Source: Paracoccus alkanivorans (lineage in GTDB: Bacteria > Pseudomonadota > Alphaproteobacteria > Rhodobacterales > Rhodobacteraceae). Taken from it: a stretch of DNA of 64,000 bases. This document shows, in pieces, positions 16,848 to 24,236 of this stretch; the first letter of the stretch is position 1; every line of letters begins with the position of its first letter. Below the pieces are notes generated by a model that had not been told where the DNA came from, did no database searches, and saw only the letters and a program-made list of their open reading frames with translations. The stretch lies in assembly GCF_003697785.1 (NCBI RefSeq), contig NZ_QOKZ01000003.1, positions 62,001-126,000 of the forward strand, in the 5' to 3' direction. The position numbers were made by a program, and so were the translations under genes.

Positions 16848-18293
16848 GTGCCATATCTCAAGCGGTTGCGTCGCCTCATTGCGGCCCTTGCCGTCTTGCT
16901 GATGGCCGCAATTCCGACAGCGGCGCAGAAATCCGACGATTCCGAAACCGGATCGTTCGTATTGATGTCTGCGATCGAGGGCCCGATCGGCCCGGCGACG
17001 GTCAGACATGCCGGACGTGTCATCGGCCTTGCCGAGGACCGGCGGGCGGCGGCTGTCATCCTGCGGCTGAACACCCCCGGCGGACTGGCCGATTCCATGC
17101 GAGAGATCATCTCGGAGATCCTCGCCTCGGATGTGCCGGTCATCGGATATGTCGCCCCCTCCGGTGCGCATGCCGCGAGCGCGGGCACATATATCCTTTA
17201 CGCGGCACATGTGGCCGCGATGGCGCCCGGTACGAATATCGGCGCGGCTACTCCCGTCCAGATCGGCGGATTGCCCCAGGGTCTGCCCGAAGATGCACCC
17301 GGCGAAGAGGGCGATTCAGACGAAAGCGGCAAGGACCGGGATAGCGCCGATGAGGAGGCCCCGAAGCCTGACAGCAAACCACTGAGACCGGACGATGCGA
17401 TGTCGGCCAAGGCCACGAACGACGCCGTGGCCTTGATCCGGAGCCTGGCCGAACTGCATGGCCGCAATGCCGAATGGGCCGAGCGCGCCGTCCGCGAGGC
17501 GGCAACCCTGTCATCTGACGCGGCATTGAAAGAGGGTGTCATCGACATACAGGCCGATGACGTGGACGAACTGCTTGCCGCCGCTGACGGACGGAAAATC
17601 GAAGTCGGCGGCAATGAACGGATCCTCGTCACCGCGGGGCTGCCGGTCGAGATCGTCGAGATGGACAATATCACCCGGATCCTCAGCGTTCTGTCCAATC
17701 CGAATGTTGCACTGGTCCTGATGATGATCGGAATTTACGGACTGATCTTCGAGTTCTGGAACCCCGGCGCGACGGTCCCGGGCGTGGTCGGCGCGATCAG
17801 CCTCACGCTGGGGCTTTACGCGCTCAATCAGCTTCCTTTCACCTATACCGGGCTTGCATTGATTGGTCTTGGCATCGCCTTCATGGTGGTCGAGGCGCTG
17901 ACCCCGACCTTCGGCATTCTGGGATTCGGCGGACTGGTGGCTTTCGTTCTCGGGGCGTCGATGCTGATAGACACGGATCAGCCCGCCTATCAGATATCGT
18001 GGTGGATGATCGGGACCATGGCGGCGATCAGCGGCGCCGTGCTGATATTGCTGCTGGGTTTCACCCTGCGCGCCTATCGGAGCGCGCCGGTAATCGGCAA
18101 GTCATACATGATCGACAGAACGGCGAAAGTGCTGGAGTGGTCCGGTTCGGAAGGCTTCGTGCTGGCTGACGGCGAACGCTGGCACGCCAGAGGAGGCGCC
18201 GATCTTGTCCCCGGGCAGCCGGTCCGCATCCGGGACGTCATCGGACTGACACTTGTCGTCGAGTTCGCTTCGGAATCGGAAAGGATAGGTTAG
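16848..18293 (+). CDS. NfeD-family membrane serine protease (ClpP-like domain plus NfeD domain)
   Basis: A 481-residue membrane protein. A signal sequence (LRRLIAALAVLLMAAIPTAA) leads to a ClpP-class protease domain (about residues 30-235), with LNTPGGLADSMREI and the presumed nucleophile serine in AHAASAGTYILYA. Low-complexity acidic sequence interrupts the domain at about 145-185. Four or so membrane helices (about 285-420) and a C-terminal NfeD OB-like domain follow. The GTG at 16848 has GGGAGG five bases upstream; the GTG at 16806 has no such site. It is followed two bases later by a stomatin gene. In archaea the homologous pair is a protease cleaving stomatin, and in bacteria it is linked to membrane quality control. 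Confidence 0.9.
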   Translation: MPYLKRLRRLIAALAVLLMAAIPTAAQKSDDSETGSFVLMSAIEGPIGPATVRHAGRVIGLAEDRRAAAVILRLNTPGGLADSMREIISEILASDVPVIGYVAPSGAHAASAGTYILYAAHVAAMAPGTNIGAATPVQIGGLPQGLPEDAPGEEGDSDESGKDRDSADEEAPKPDSKPLRPDDAMSAKATNDAVALIRSLAELHGRNAEWAERAVREAATLSSDAALKEGVIDIQADDVDELLAAADGRKIEVGGNERILVTAGLPVEIVEMDNITRILSVLSNPNVALVLMMIGIYGLIFEFWNPGATVPGVVGAISLTLGLYALNQLPFTYTGLALIGLGIAFMVVEALTPTFGILGFGGLVAFVLGASMLIDTDQPAYQISWWMIGTMAAISGAVLILLLGFTLRAYRSAPVIGKSYMIDRTAKVLEWSGSEGFVLADGERWHARGGADLVPGQPVRIRDVIGLTLVVEFASESERIG

Positions 18294-18295
18294 TC

Positions 18296-19072
18296 ATGCA
18301 GTTCGACATTTTCGGCTGGATATTCCCACTGGCTGGTATCGCGCTGGTGGTTCTCGTCCTCTACAATGCCATCTACATCTTTCGTGAATACGAGCGTGGC
18401 GTGGTATTCACGCTTGGGCGCTTTACCCGTGTCGGAGGCCCGGGACTGGTCATCCTGATCCCCTTCGTTCAGCAGGTGGTGCGCACCGACCTGCGCATGT
18501 TTGTCGAGGACGTTCCAAGCCAGGACGTGATCAGTCGCGACAATGTTTCGGTCAAGGTCAACGCGGTGATCTATTTCCGCATCGTCGATCCGCAGCGCGC
18601 GATCATCAATGTCGCCGATTTCGCCGTCGCCATCAGCCAGCTGGCGCAGACCACCCTGCGTTCGGTGCTGGGCAAGCATGAGCTGGACGAGATGCTGGCC
18701 GAGCGTGACAAGCTCAATGTCGATATCCAGGAAATTCTCGACCGCCAGACCGAGGCCTGGGGCCTCAAGGTGGCCAATGTCGAGATCAAGCATGTCGATA
18801 TCGACGAAAGCATGGTCCGCGCCATCGCGAAACAGGCCGAGGCCGAAAGGCTGCGGCGGGCCCGGGTCATCAACGCCGAGGGGGAGCAGCAGGCAGCCGT
18901 CAAGCTGGTCGAGGCCGGCAGGATGCTGGCAACGCAGCCCAACTCGATGCAACTGCGCTTCTTCAACGCACTCAGCGACATCGCCACCGACAAGACCAGC
19001 ACGGTCGTGTTTCCGCTTCCTGTCGATCTATTGCCACAGGGCTTGCGCAAGCCGGACGAAAAACCAGAATGA
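18296..19072 (+). CDS. SPFH/stomatin-like slipin protein
   Basis: A 258-residue slipin. One N-terminal membrane helix (IFPLAGIALVVLVLYNAIYIF) is followed by the SPFH domain, with EYERGVVFTLGRFTRVGGPG and DVPSQDVISRDNVSVKVNAV as signatures. A charged helical tail (AKQAEAERLRRARVINAEGE) supports oligomer formation. The start lies two bases after the NfeD stop, so the two are an operon and are expected to form a complex in lipid-ordered membrane patches. The ending, VVFPLPVDLLP, is the conserved hydrophobic C-terminus cleaved by the partner protease in archaeal homologues. Confidence 0.93.
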   Translation: MQFDIFGWIFPLAGIALVVLVLYNAIYIFREYERGVVFTLGRFTRVGGPGLVILIPFVQQVVRTDLRMFVEDVPSQDVISRDNVSVKVNAVIYFRIVDPQRAIINVADFAVAISQLAQTTLRSVLGKHELDEMLAERDKLNVDIQEILDRQTEAWGLKVANVEIKHVDIDESMVRAIAKQAEAERLRRARVINAEGEQQAAVKLVEAGRMLATQPNSMQLRFFNALSDIATDKTSTVVFPLPVDLLPQGLRKPDEKPE

Positions 19073-19343
19073 AAAGGTTTTCCGGAGCAGCCTTTCATTT
19101 ACGTTCCGCGCCCTTCCCCGGACGGGGATATCGCTTGCCGGTCGGTTCCAGACAGGCCGTAGGTCGACGGACCTGAACGGGCCTCCAATACAGTATCCGT
19201 AACCTCGGTATGGGGGCCGGCCTGCCCGCCCGAACCCGCCGGCGCGGACGCACTGAAGGAACCGGTCGATGCGCATGCAGGCCGGTCCGCCGAAGGTTGC
19301 GGCGGCGCGGTCGGTCAACGCGGGTGACCGGCAAAGCGGAGCT

Positions 19344-19919
19344 TCAGGCAAGCGCGCTTGACATTTCGGTTTCGGGGACTTCGATCAGGGCGGGTTTCCG
19401 GGTATCAATGGCCGCGCGAAGCGCAGCGCGCAACGCATTGGACGCAGCCGCCTTACACGAGGCAATGCCATAAGCGGCGGCCAGAACCTTTGGCAGATCG
19501 GACAGATCCTGCAGCGTGTGGCTGAAAACCGTGACCTGCTGCATCAGTGACTGCTGATAGGGAGGTTCATGCAGATATCCTTGACCGAACTCCATATGCC
19601 GGCGGCTGCCGACGGAAGAAATCATCAGCGTGGGCAGCGATTCCGCTTAGGCCTGCGCGACCGGCGTGATGATATTCGTCACTCCGGGACCGGTAATGAC
19701 AAAGCAGACACCGGGCTTGCCGGTCAGGCGCGCATAGCCACCGGCCATGAAACCGGCGCACTGCTCGTGCCGCGGGGTCACATGCCGAAACCCGCTTTCT
19801 GCCAGATCATCGTAAAGCGGTATCGTGTGGACACCGGGAATGCCGAAAACGGTATCGACGCCATAGACTGTCAACAGATCGTGGATCCACGGTCCTGCGC
19901 AGCGTTCGGACTTGCTCAC
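19344..19919 (-). pseudogene. Remnant of a TPP-dependent decarboxylase (2-ketoarginine decarboxylase AruI-like), internal deletion plus stop codon
   Basis: The frame starting at 19919 encodes the N-terminal TPP domain (VYGVDTVFGIPGVHTIPLYD; catalytic Glu in RHEQCAGFMAGGYARL). A TAA at 19647-19649 falls where the family has Tyr or Asp after GQA/AQA. The same frame continues beyond it (AESLPTLMISSVGSRRH) with no frameshift. About 125 residues in, the text jumps from LPKVLA to AAYGIASCKAAASNALRAAL and KPALIEVPETEM, which is the C-terminal end of such enzymes. About 350 residues are missing, apparently deleted between two short LAxAY-like stretches. It lies 12 bases after an aruH-like gene, the partner in the arginine transaminase pathway. 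It cannot be active. Confidence 0.8.
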
Positions 19920-19931
19920 GCGGATTGCTCC

Positions 19932-21116
19932 TCAAACGCTCAGGCTGACGCGATTGCGGCAAAATTCGGTGATGCGGCGCCCCGCCTCGATAAGGGTGCT
20001 CTCGTTCAGGGTGAAGGACAGCCGCAGATGGCCCGCCGCGCTGGCTCCGAATGCCGTGGCATCGAGGGCCGAAACCCCGGTCTCGCGGAACAGTTTCCAG
20101 GAGAAGTCGCGGGCGGACAGCCCGGTTCCCGTGATGTCGAGCATCAGGAACATCCCGGCCTCCGGCGTCAAGGCCCGGACACCCGGCGCATGCGCCAGCG
20201 CCGCAAGCAAGGCGTCGCGGCGGCGAATATAGATTTCCCGCATATCGGCCACGATGGATTCGAATTCTTCGAGTGCCGTTTCCGCAGCCTGCTGAACAAA
20301 CCCCGGCAGGCCGTAAAGCATGCAGAGCGACAGGTTGCCCGCATGGGCGACCGCCTCTTGCGGACCGATCATCCAGCCGCAGCGCCAACCGGTCATGGCA
20401 TGGCTTTTGGACAGGCTGGAGACGGTCAGCGTCCGCTCGGCCATCCCCGGCAGCGATGCAATGGAAACATGCGGGACTCCGAAGGTCAGGCTGGCATAAA
20501 CCTCGTCGCTGATGACCCAAAGATCGTGACGCCGTGCGATTTCGGCAAGCGCCTCGGCCTCATCGCGGGTGGTCACTGTGCCGGTCGGGTTATTCGGACT
20601 GGCCAACAGCATGGCCCGCGTGCGCGATGTGACCCGCGCGGCAAAGGCCCCGGGATCCGGGCGAAAGCCACCACCGGATCTGGGTGGCACGGGAACCGGA
20701 ATCGCCCCCGACGCCCGGATCGTAGCCTCGTAGGTCACATAGCAGGGATCGGGTATCAGCACCTCGTCGCCCGGGCGCAAAAGCAGCATCGACGCATAGA
20801 AAAGACCATTCTGCGCCCCGGCGGTCACGCAGACATTGGCTGTATCGACCGGCATACCCATTATGCCGGAAGCATGGCGTGCAATCGCGCCGCGCAGGGC
20901 AGCTGTGCCTTGAACGGCCACATAATGAGAATCGCCCTCGCGAAGTGCGGAAACCGCGCGTTCGGTCACCGCCGCCGGGGTATCCATGTCGGGATCCCCC
21001 ACGCTCAGCACGATCACATCCTCGCCCCGGGCCCTTGCCGCCATCGCCTCGGAATGGATCGCCCATGCCGCTGCGCCTTCGCCTGCGATTCTTTCTACAA
21101 GAGGTGAATATTCCAT
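19932..21116 (-). CDS. aruH: Class I/II aminotransferase, arginine:pyruvate transaminase AruH-like
   Basis: A 394-residue fold-type I aminotransferase. SPNNPTGTV (cofactor loop), VISDEVYASL and the PLP lysine in SSLSKSHAMTGWRCGW are all present, and the length is normal. The combination of SKSHAMTGWR with a following 2-ketoarginine decarboxylase-like gene is the arrangement of aruH-aruI, in which arginine is transaminated with pyruvate to 2-ketoarginine. The ATG at 21116 has GGAAGG about six bases upstream. It diverges from a TetR gene, with a palindromic operator between them. Because its partner is broken, the enzyme either acts on another amino acid, works with a decarboxylase elsewhere, or is on the way to loss. 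Confidence 0.82.
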   Translation of the reverse strand: MEYSPLVERIAGEGAAAWAIHSEAMAARARGEDVIVLSVGDPDMDTPAAVTERAVSALREGDSHYVAVQGTAALRGAIARHASGIMGMPVDTANVCVTAGAQNGLFYASMLLLRPGDEVLIPDPCYVTYEATIRASGAIPVPVPPRSGGGFRPDPGAFAARVTSRTRAMLLASPNNPTGTVTTRDEAEALAEIARRHDLWVISDEVYASLTFGVPHVSIASLPGMAERTLTVSSLSKSHAMTGWRCGWMIGPQEAVAHAGNLSLCMLYGLPGFVQQAAETALEEFESIVADMREIYIRRRDALLAALAHAPGVRALTPEAGMFLMLDITGTGLSARDFSWKLFRETGVSALDATAFGASAAGHLRLSFTLNESTLIEAGRRITEFCRNRVSLSV

Positions 21117-21156
21117 GGCGACCTTCCAACAGCCCCTTTTCTCCCTGCTAACTATT

Positions 21157-21174
21157 GTTGAACGAATGTTCAAC
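21157..21174. promoter_or_regulatory. Palindromic operator between aruH-like and tetR genes
   Basis: GTTGAAC-GAAT-GTTCAAC: perfect 7-base arms around a four-base centre, placed in the 112-base divergent promoter region. The same TTGAAC/GTTCAA arms recur at 21897-21912. Placement and symmetry suit the TetR protein encoded at 21229, which would then control itself and the aminotransferase. Confidence 0.7.
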
Positions 21175-21228
21175 AGTATATGGGATTTTCATGGACGCCT
21201 CGCCCACCTCATGCAAGGCTGTAACGTG

Positions 21229-21873
21229 ATGACTGACCATGCCCGCACCGAATCCTCATCTGCACCGCGCTACCGACGCCAAACCGCCGATGAACGGCGC
21301 GAGGCCCTGCTGCAGGCCGCGTTGCGCTGTATAGTGATGATGGGGATCGAACAATGCTCGATCCGCGCTATCGCCAGGGAGGCCGATGTATCGGTCGGCC
21401 TGATCAACCATCATTACGGTACGAAGGAAGCCCTGATCGCAGCAGCCTATCGGCATGTGGCCGATGACGTGCTTGCGCAGATCGAGCGGCGCGTCGCCGA
21501 TGTCGGCGGAAACGCTCGTGAAAAACTCTCCGCCTTTATCCGGGCCTCCTTCTCGCCCGTAAATCTGGATGCGGATCTGTTCAGGGTATGGCTGGCCTTC
21601 TGGACGCTGCAATCCACTTCGAAAGAGATCGCGGCGGTGCACAAGGAACGCTACGGCGCCTACCGGGCGGTTGTCGAAGGTCTGATCGCCGAGTTGCAAG
21701 AAAGAGAGGGAAAGAGCCGTCTCGAGCCGCGCCTGGCCGCGATCGGCCTTTCCGGATTGCTGGACGGGCTGTGGCTGGAATGGTGTCTTGAGCCGGAAAC
21801 CTTTTCTCCGGAAGAAGGGATCGTCTTGTCCGAGGCTTGGGTGGATGCGCTGGTCGCGCCTTCCATGGGTTGA
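21229..21873 (+). CDS. TetR/AcrR family transcriptional regulator (BetI-like)
   Basis: A 214-residue TetR regulator. The helix-turn-helix (about residues 42-65: SIRAIAREADVSVGLINHHY) is followed by GTKEALIAAAYRHVADDV. The C-terminal ligand domain resembles the BetI group. The ATG at 21229 gives a normal short N-terminal arm; longer readings add sequence without family character. It diverges from the aruH-like gene, and its probable operator lies between them. A second copy of the operator sits 24 bases after its stop codon, before the broken ABC ATPase gene, which suggests it once repressed an arginine or amino-acid uptake and transamination regulon. Confidence 0.9.
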   Translation: MTDHARTESSSAPRYRRQTADERREALLQAALRCIVMMGIEQCSIRAIAREADVSVGLINHHYGTKEALIAAAYRHVADDVLAQIERRVADVGGNAREKLSAFIRASFSPVNLDADLFRVWLAFWTLQSTSKEIAAVHKERYGAYRAVVEGLIAELQEREGKSRLEPRLAAIGLSGLLDGLWLEWCLEPETFSPEEGIVLSEAWVDALVAPSMG

Positions 21874-21896
21874 TCGCGTCTTAGCTCGCGTTATTA

Positions 21897-21912
21897 TTGA
21901 ACATTCGTTCAA
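21897..21912. promoter_or_regulatory. Second copy of the TTGAAC palindrome, upstream of the broken ABC ATPase gene
   Basis: TTGAAC-ATTC-GTTCAA has the same arms as the site at 21157-21174, with the centre in the opposite orientation. It lies about 107 bases before the ATG of the ABC remnant, as expected if the same TetR protein controlled that transporter. Confidence 0.65.
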
Positions 21913-22018
21913 CAGCTGGTAATGTGCCGGCATGCGACAGGAAATCGACGGACCCACCGCTCGACGGGCCGCAGCGCCTCGCACGGCAGAACCCGAATTG
22001 GCCCAATCCGTTTCGGGG

Positions 22019-22440
22019 ATGGAAAAAAGCTATAATACCCTGAAAAGTTCTGAACGGGATCAACTTCACCGCAAGGCGGGGAAGCGTGTCATCGATCATC
22101 GGGGCAAGCGGCTCGGGCAAAAGCACATTGCTTCGCTGTATGAATCTGCTGGAAACTCCGCAGGCCGGAAAACTGGTGATCGCCGGCGAAGAACTGGAGT
22201 TCACCGGCCACAGCCACCGTATCGACACCCGGAAAACCCACGGTTGCGCCGCAAGGTCGCCATGGTGTTCCAGCAGTTCACATTCTGGCCTCATTTGACC
22301 GTGCTCGGGCAGGTTCTCGAGGTCCCGGCCCATATCCATGGCGTGGAACGAAAGGAGGCGACCGACAGGGCGATGGCATATCCGGAGCGCGTCGACATGG
22401 CCGGGCGGGACAGCCCCGGATCGGCGAAGAAGAAGCATTC
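22019..22440 (+). pseudogene. Remnant of a polar amino acid ABC transporter ATPase (ArtP/GlnQ type)
   Basis: The text reads MEKSYNTLK, then switches frame after an A4 run (22041-22044) into VLNGINF and IIGASGSGKSTLLRCMNLLE (Walker A). It switches back after a second A4 run near the codons for RIDTRK into LRRKVAMVFQQFTFWPHLTV (Q-loop). The two shifts cancel, but the 50-60 codons between them, including the P-loop, are out of frame. Homology ends after VERKEATDRAMAY, before the signature and Walker B motifs, so the C-terminal 40% is gone. Binding-protein and permease genes are absent. The preceding TetR-type operator suggests it belonged to the arginine locus. Confidence 0.8.
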
Positions 22441-22482
22441 CGGATATGGCAAACGGCGCGAACCGCATGCTATTCCCCGGAT

Positions 22483-22989
22483 ATGCGCTTCAAGGATGAA
22501 ATCCGTCTCCTGCTTCCGGAACTTCGTGCCTACGCCTTTTCGATATGCGAAAGGCGGGATGACGCGGAGGATCTGGTGCAGGATGCGGTCGCACGCGCCT
22601 TGACAGCCGGACAGCCGCCCGAAATCCTCGAACAGTTGCGCCCGTGGATGTTTCGGATCATCCGCAACCTGCATTATGATGAATTGCGGAAAATGCGGGT
22701 GCGGCGGGAATATCTCGCCCGCGAGAAACGTCTTTATGATGAATATCCGGGCACCCCGGATCGATCAGGTGACATATTGGTACGGCTGGCATTCGAAGGC
22801 TTGCCGCCGGATACCCGCGAAGTGCTTTTCCTGATCGATATCATGGGGCTCAAATACAAGGAGGCGGCGCTGGTCATGAATGTGCCGCAGGGCACCGTGA
22901 TGAGCCGGATCAGCCGTGCACGGCGCGCCCTGCTGGAGCGCATAGAAGGCAAGACCGACGAGAAAGCAAAGGTGAGCCATCTGAAATGA
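22483..22989 (+). CDS. ECF RNA polymerase sigma factor
   Basis: A 168-residue extracytoplasmic-function sigma factor. The region 2 domain (about residues 5-70) includes SICERRDDAEDLVQDAVARA and RPWMFRIIRNLHYDELRK. Region 4 (about 105-155) includes LPPDTREVLFLIDIMGLKYK and the helix-turn-helix NVPQGTVMSRISRARRALL. Its stop overlaps the start of the anti-sigma gene (ATGA at 22986), so the pair is translationally coupled. The two genes face the leftward sulfite dehydrogenase/cytochrome c genes. In Sinorhizobium, ECF factors RpoE1 and RpoE4 respond to sulfite and are linked to sulfite oxidation genes, which makes these the natural targets here. Confidence 0.92.
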   Translation: MRFKDEIRLLLPELRAYAFSICERRDDAEDLVQDAVARALTAGQPPEILEQLRPWMFRIIRNLHYDELRKMRVRREYLAREKRLYDEYPGTPDRSGDILVRLAFEGLPPDTREVLFLIDIMGLKYKEAALVMNVPQGTVMSRISRARRALLERIEGKTDEKAKVSHLK

Positions 22990-23696
22990 GTGGTTTGTCC
23001 GATACGGATTGGGAGGCGCTGAGCGCCTATCATGACGGTGAGATGGCATCTGAAGAGGTGCGCTCCTTCGAGCGGCGGCTAAGGGATGAGCCGGAATTAG
23101 CCGCAACATTGGCCAGCATCAGATCGCAGTCGCATAGCCTGCGAATGCTTGGACCGCAGCGCGCCGAAGAGCCCCCTGCTCCGCGCCATACACCGCGATG
23201 GGGTTGGGTTGCTGTGGGAATGCTCGCGGCCAGCCTTGCCGTCGCGGCCTATACCGGCGTCATGTCCAGGCAATCGGTGCCGCTGATAGAATTGCACGAC
23301 GCATTCTCTGCGCAGTCCTTCCCGATGGCGCAAGGTGACCTGCAACCGGTCATGCAGAAGGAATACGGGGCACTGCCCGATCTCGTCCCGGCAGGGCTTA
23401 CCCTGGTTGCAACGCGGGACATTCCGGAGGGAACGGCGGCACATTACGCAGGGAAGAATGGTTGCAGGCTGACCCTGTATCTTGGCAGCGAGTCTTTCGC
23501 GCTGCCATCCGATCCCGAGATCGAAGCGACCGCATGGGAAGCTTCCGGCAAAAGCTATGCGGTCCTGGCCGACAGGATGGATCTGCAGCGGTTCGAGGCG
23601 CTGGTGGAATATCTGCGTGAACTGACGCTAGAGGACGGCACGGCAGATATGCTCGCCCTGCGCAACGCGACCCGAAGCGCTGAAAATTGCGCCTGA
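22986..23696 (+). CDS. Transmembrane anti-sigma factor
   Basis: A 236-residue protein with the usual anti-sigma layout. The N-terminal cytoplasmic part (about residues 1-70: WEALSAYHDGEMASEEVRSF, then FERRLRDEPELAATLASI) resembles RsiW/ChrR-type sigma-binding segments. A single membrane helix follows at about 72-92 (WGWVAVGMLAASLAVAAYTG). The periplasmic domain of about 140 residues has one conserved-looking region, NGCRLTLYLGSE. No HxxxCxxC zinc motif was seen, so zinc-based redox sensing is unlikely. It overlaps the sigma gene by four bases. Release of the sigma factor probably depends on a signal sensed in the periplasm, plausibly sulfite given the neighbours. Confidence 0.85.
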   Translation: MSGLSDTDWEALSAYHDGEMASEEVRSFERRLRDEPELAATLASIRSQSHSLRMLGPQRAEEPPAPRHTPRWGWVAVGMLAASLAVAAYTGVMSRQSVPLIELHDAFSAQSFPMAQGDLQPVMQKEYGALPDLVPAGLTLVATRDIPEGTAAHYAGKNGCRLTLYLGSESFALPSDPEIEATAWEASGKSYAVLADRMDLQRFEALVEYLRELTLEDGTADMLALRNATRSAENCA

Positions 23697-23707
23697 CGGC
23701 GTTGTTT

Positions 23708-23751
23708 GCCCGCCGGCACCGCGGGAGGAGGAACAGTGCCGGCAGGCGGGC
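23708..23751. terminator. GC-rich hairpin between convergent anti-sigma and cytochrome genes
   Basis: GCCGGCAC (ending 23719) pairs with GTGCCGGC (from 23736), extended by GCCC/GGGC with a four-base bulge. It lies 11 bases after the anti-sigma stop codon and before the end of the opposing cytochrome gene. No T run follows, so function as a terminator is likely but not certain. Confidence 0.5.
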
Positions 23752-23803
23752 CCGTGCAAATCATACGGCCCATTCGAAACCCGCAAACGGATGACGCCCT
23801 ACA

Positions 23804-24145
23804 TCACTCTTTGCCCGGATCCTTCACTACAGCCGCGACATATTGCGACACCGTTTCGATTTCCTCTTCGCTCATTGTTTCTGAAAAGGCAGGCATCACG
23901 CCAATGCCGCTGGTGACTGCCGCACGGACTTGTTCCAATGTCGGCTTGAGCTGGTCGAGATTCGGGCCGACCTCGCCCACGGCCTCGGCATCGGCCAGGG
24001 CATGGCAAATGGCACAGGCCGGTTCCGAGGTTTCGGTAAAGATTTTACGACCGGCCTCAAGATCGGGCTCCGCCGCAGCAGCACTGCCGAGCGTAAGCAA
24101 AAACGAGATGGCGGCACCCGCGAGGGGCGTCGTTGGAATGGGCAT
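23804..24145 (-). CDS. Monohaem cytochrome c, probable electron acceptor of the sulfite dehydrogenase
   Basis: A 113-residue class I c-type cytochrome. A signal peptide with cleavage near AAAA-EPD (about residue 25) leads to the mature protein. The haem site CAICH is at residues 44-48, and the sixth ligand Met is at 84 in GIGVMPAFS. It lies downstream of the sulfite dehydrogenase gene on the same strand, as SorB does next to SorA. It would receive electrons from sulfite in the periplasm and pass them to the oxidase. The 91-base gap between the two genes contains a strong hairpin (24176-24212). Confidence 0.9.
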   Translation of the reverse strand: MPIPTTPLAGAAISFLLTLGSAAAAEPDLEAGRKIFTETSEPACAICHALADAEAVGEVGPNLDQLKPTLEQVRAAVTSGIGVMPAFSETMSEEEIETVSQYVAAVVKDPGKE

Positions 24146-24175
24146 ATTGATACTCCGCTATCATTGTTGGCTTTC

Positions 24176-24212
24176 GCGCATATCCCGCGTTTCTCGTGAT
24201 CGGGATATGCGC
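24176..24212 (-). other. Perfect 12-bp inverted repeat between sulfite dehydrogenase and cytochrome genes
   Basis: GCGCATATCCCG (24176-24187) and CGGGATATGCGC (24201-24212) are perfect complements around a 13-base loop. It lies between two genes read leftward as one unit, so it may set their ratio through partial termination or mRNA protection. It could instead be a protein-binding site for a cytochrome promoter. Confidence 0.55.
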
Positions 24213-24236
24213 TGTATCTGCGATGCCGGCAGGGCG

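Noticed and set aside
16164..16854. An extended 385-residue reading of the osmC-type gene.
   Set aside because: The extra N-terminus has no family similarity, crosses the divergent cupin gene, and a good ribosome site with the normal start lies at 16164.
19344..19919. AruI-like remnant as a simple frameshift with a truncated end.
   Set aside because: The two halves around the stop are in the same frame, and the final residues match the normal C-terminus, so a stop codon plus an internal deletion explains it better.
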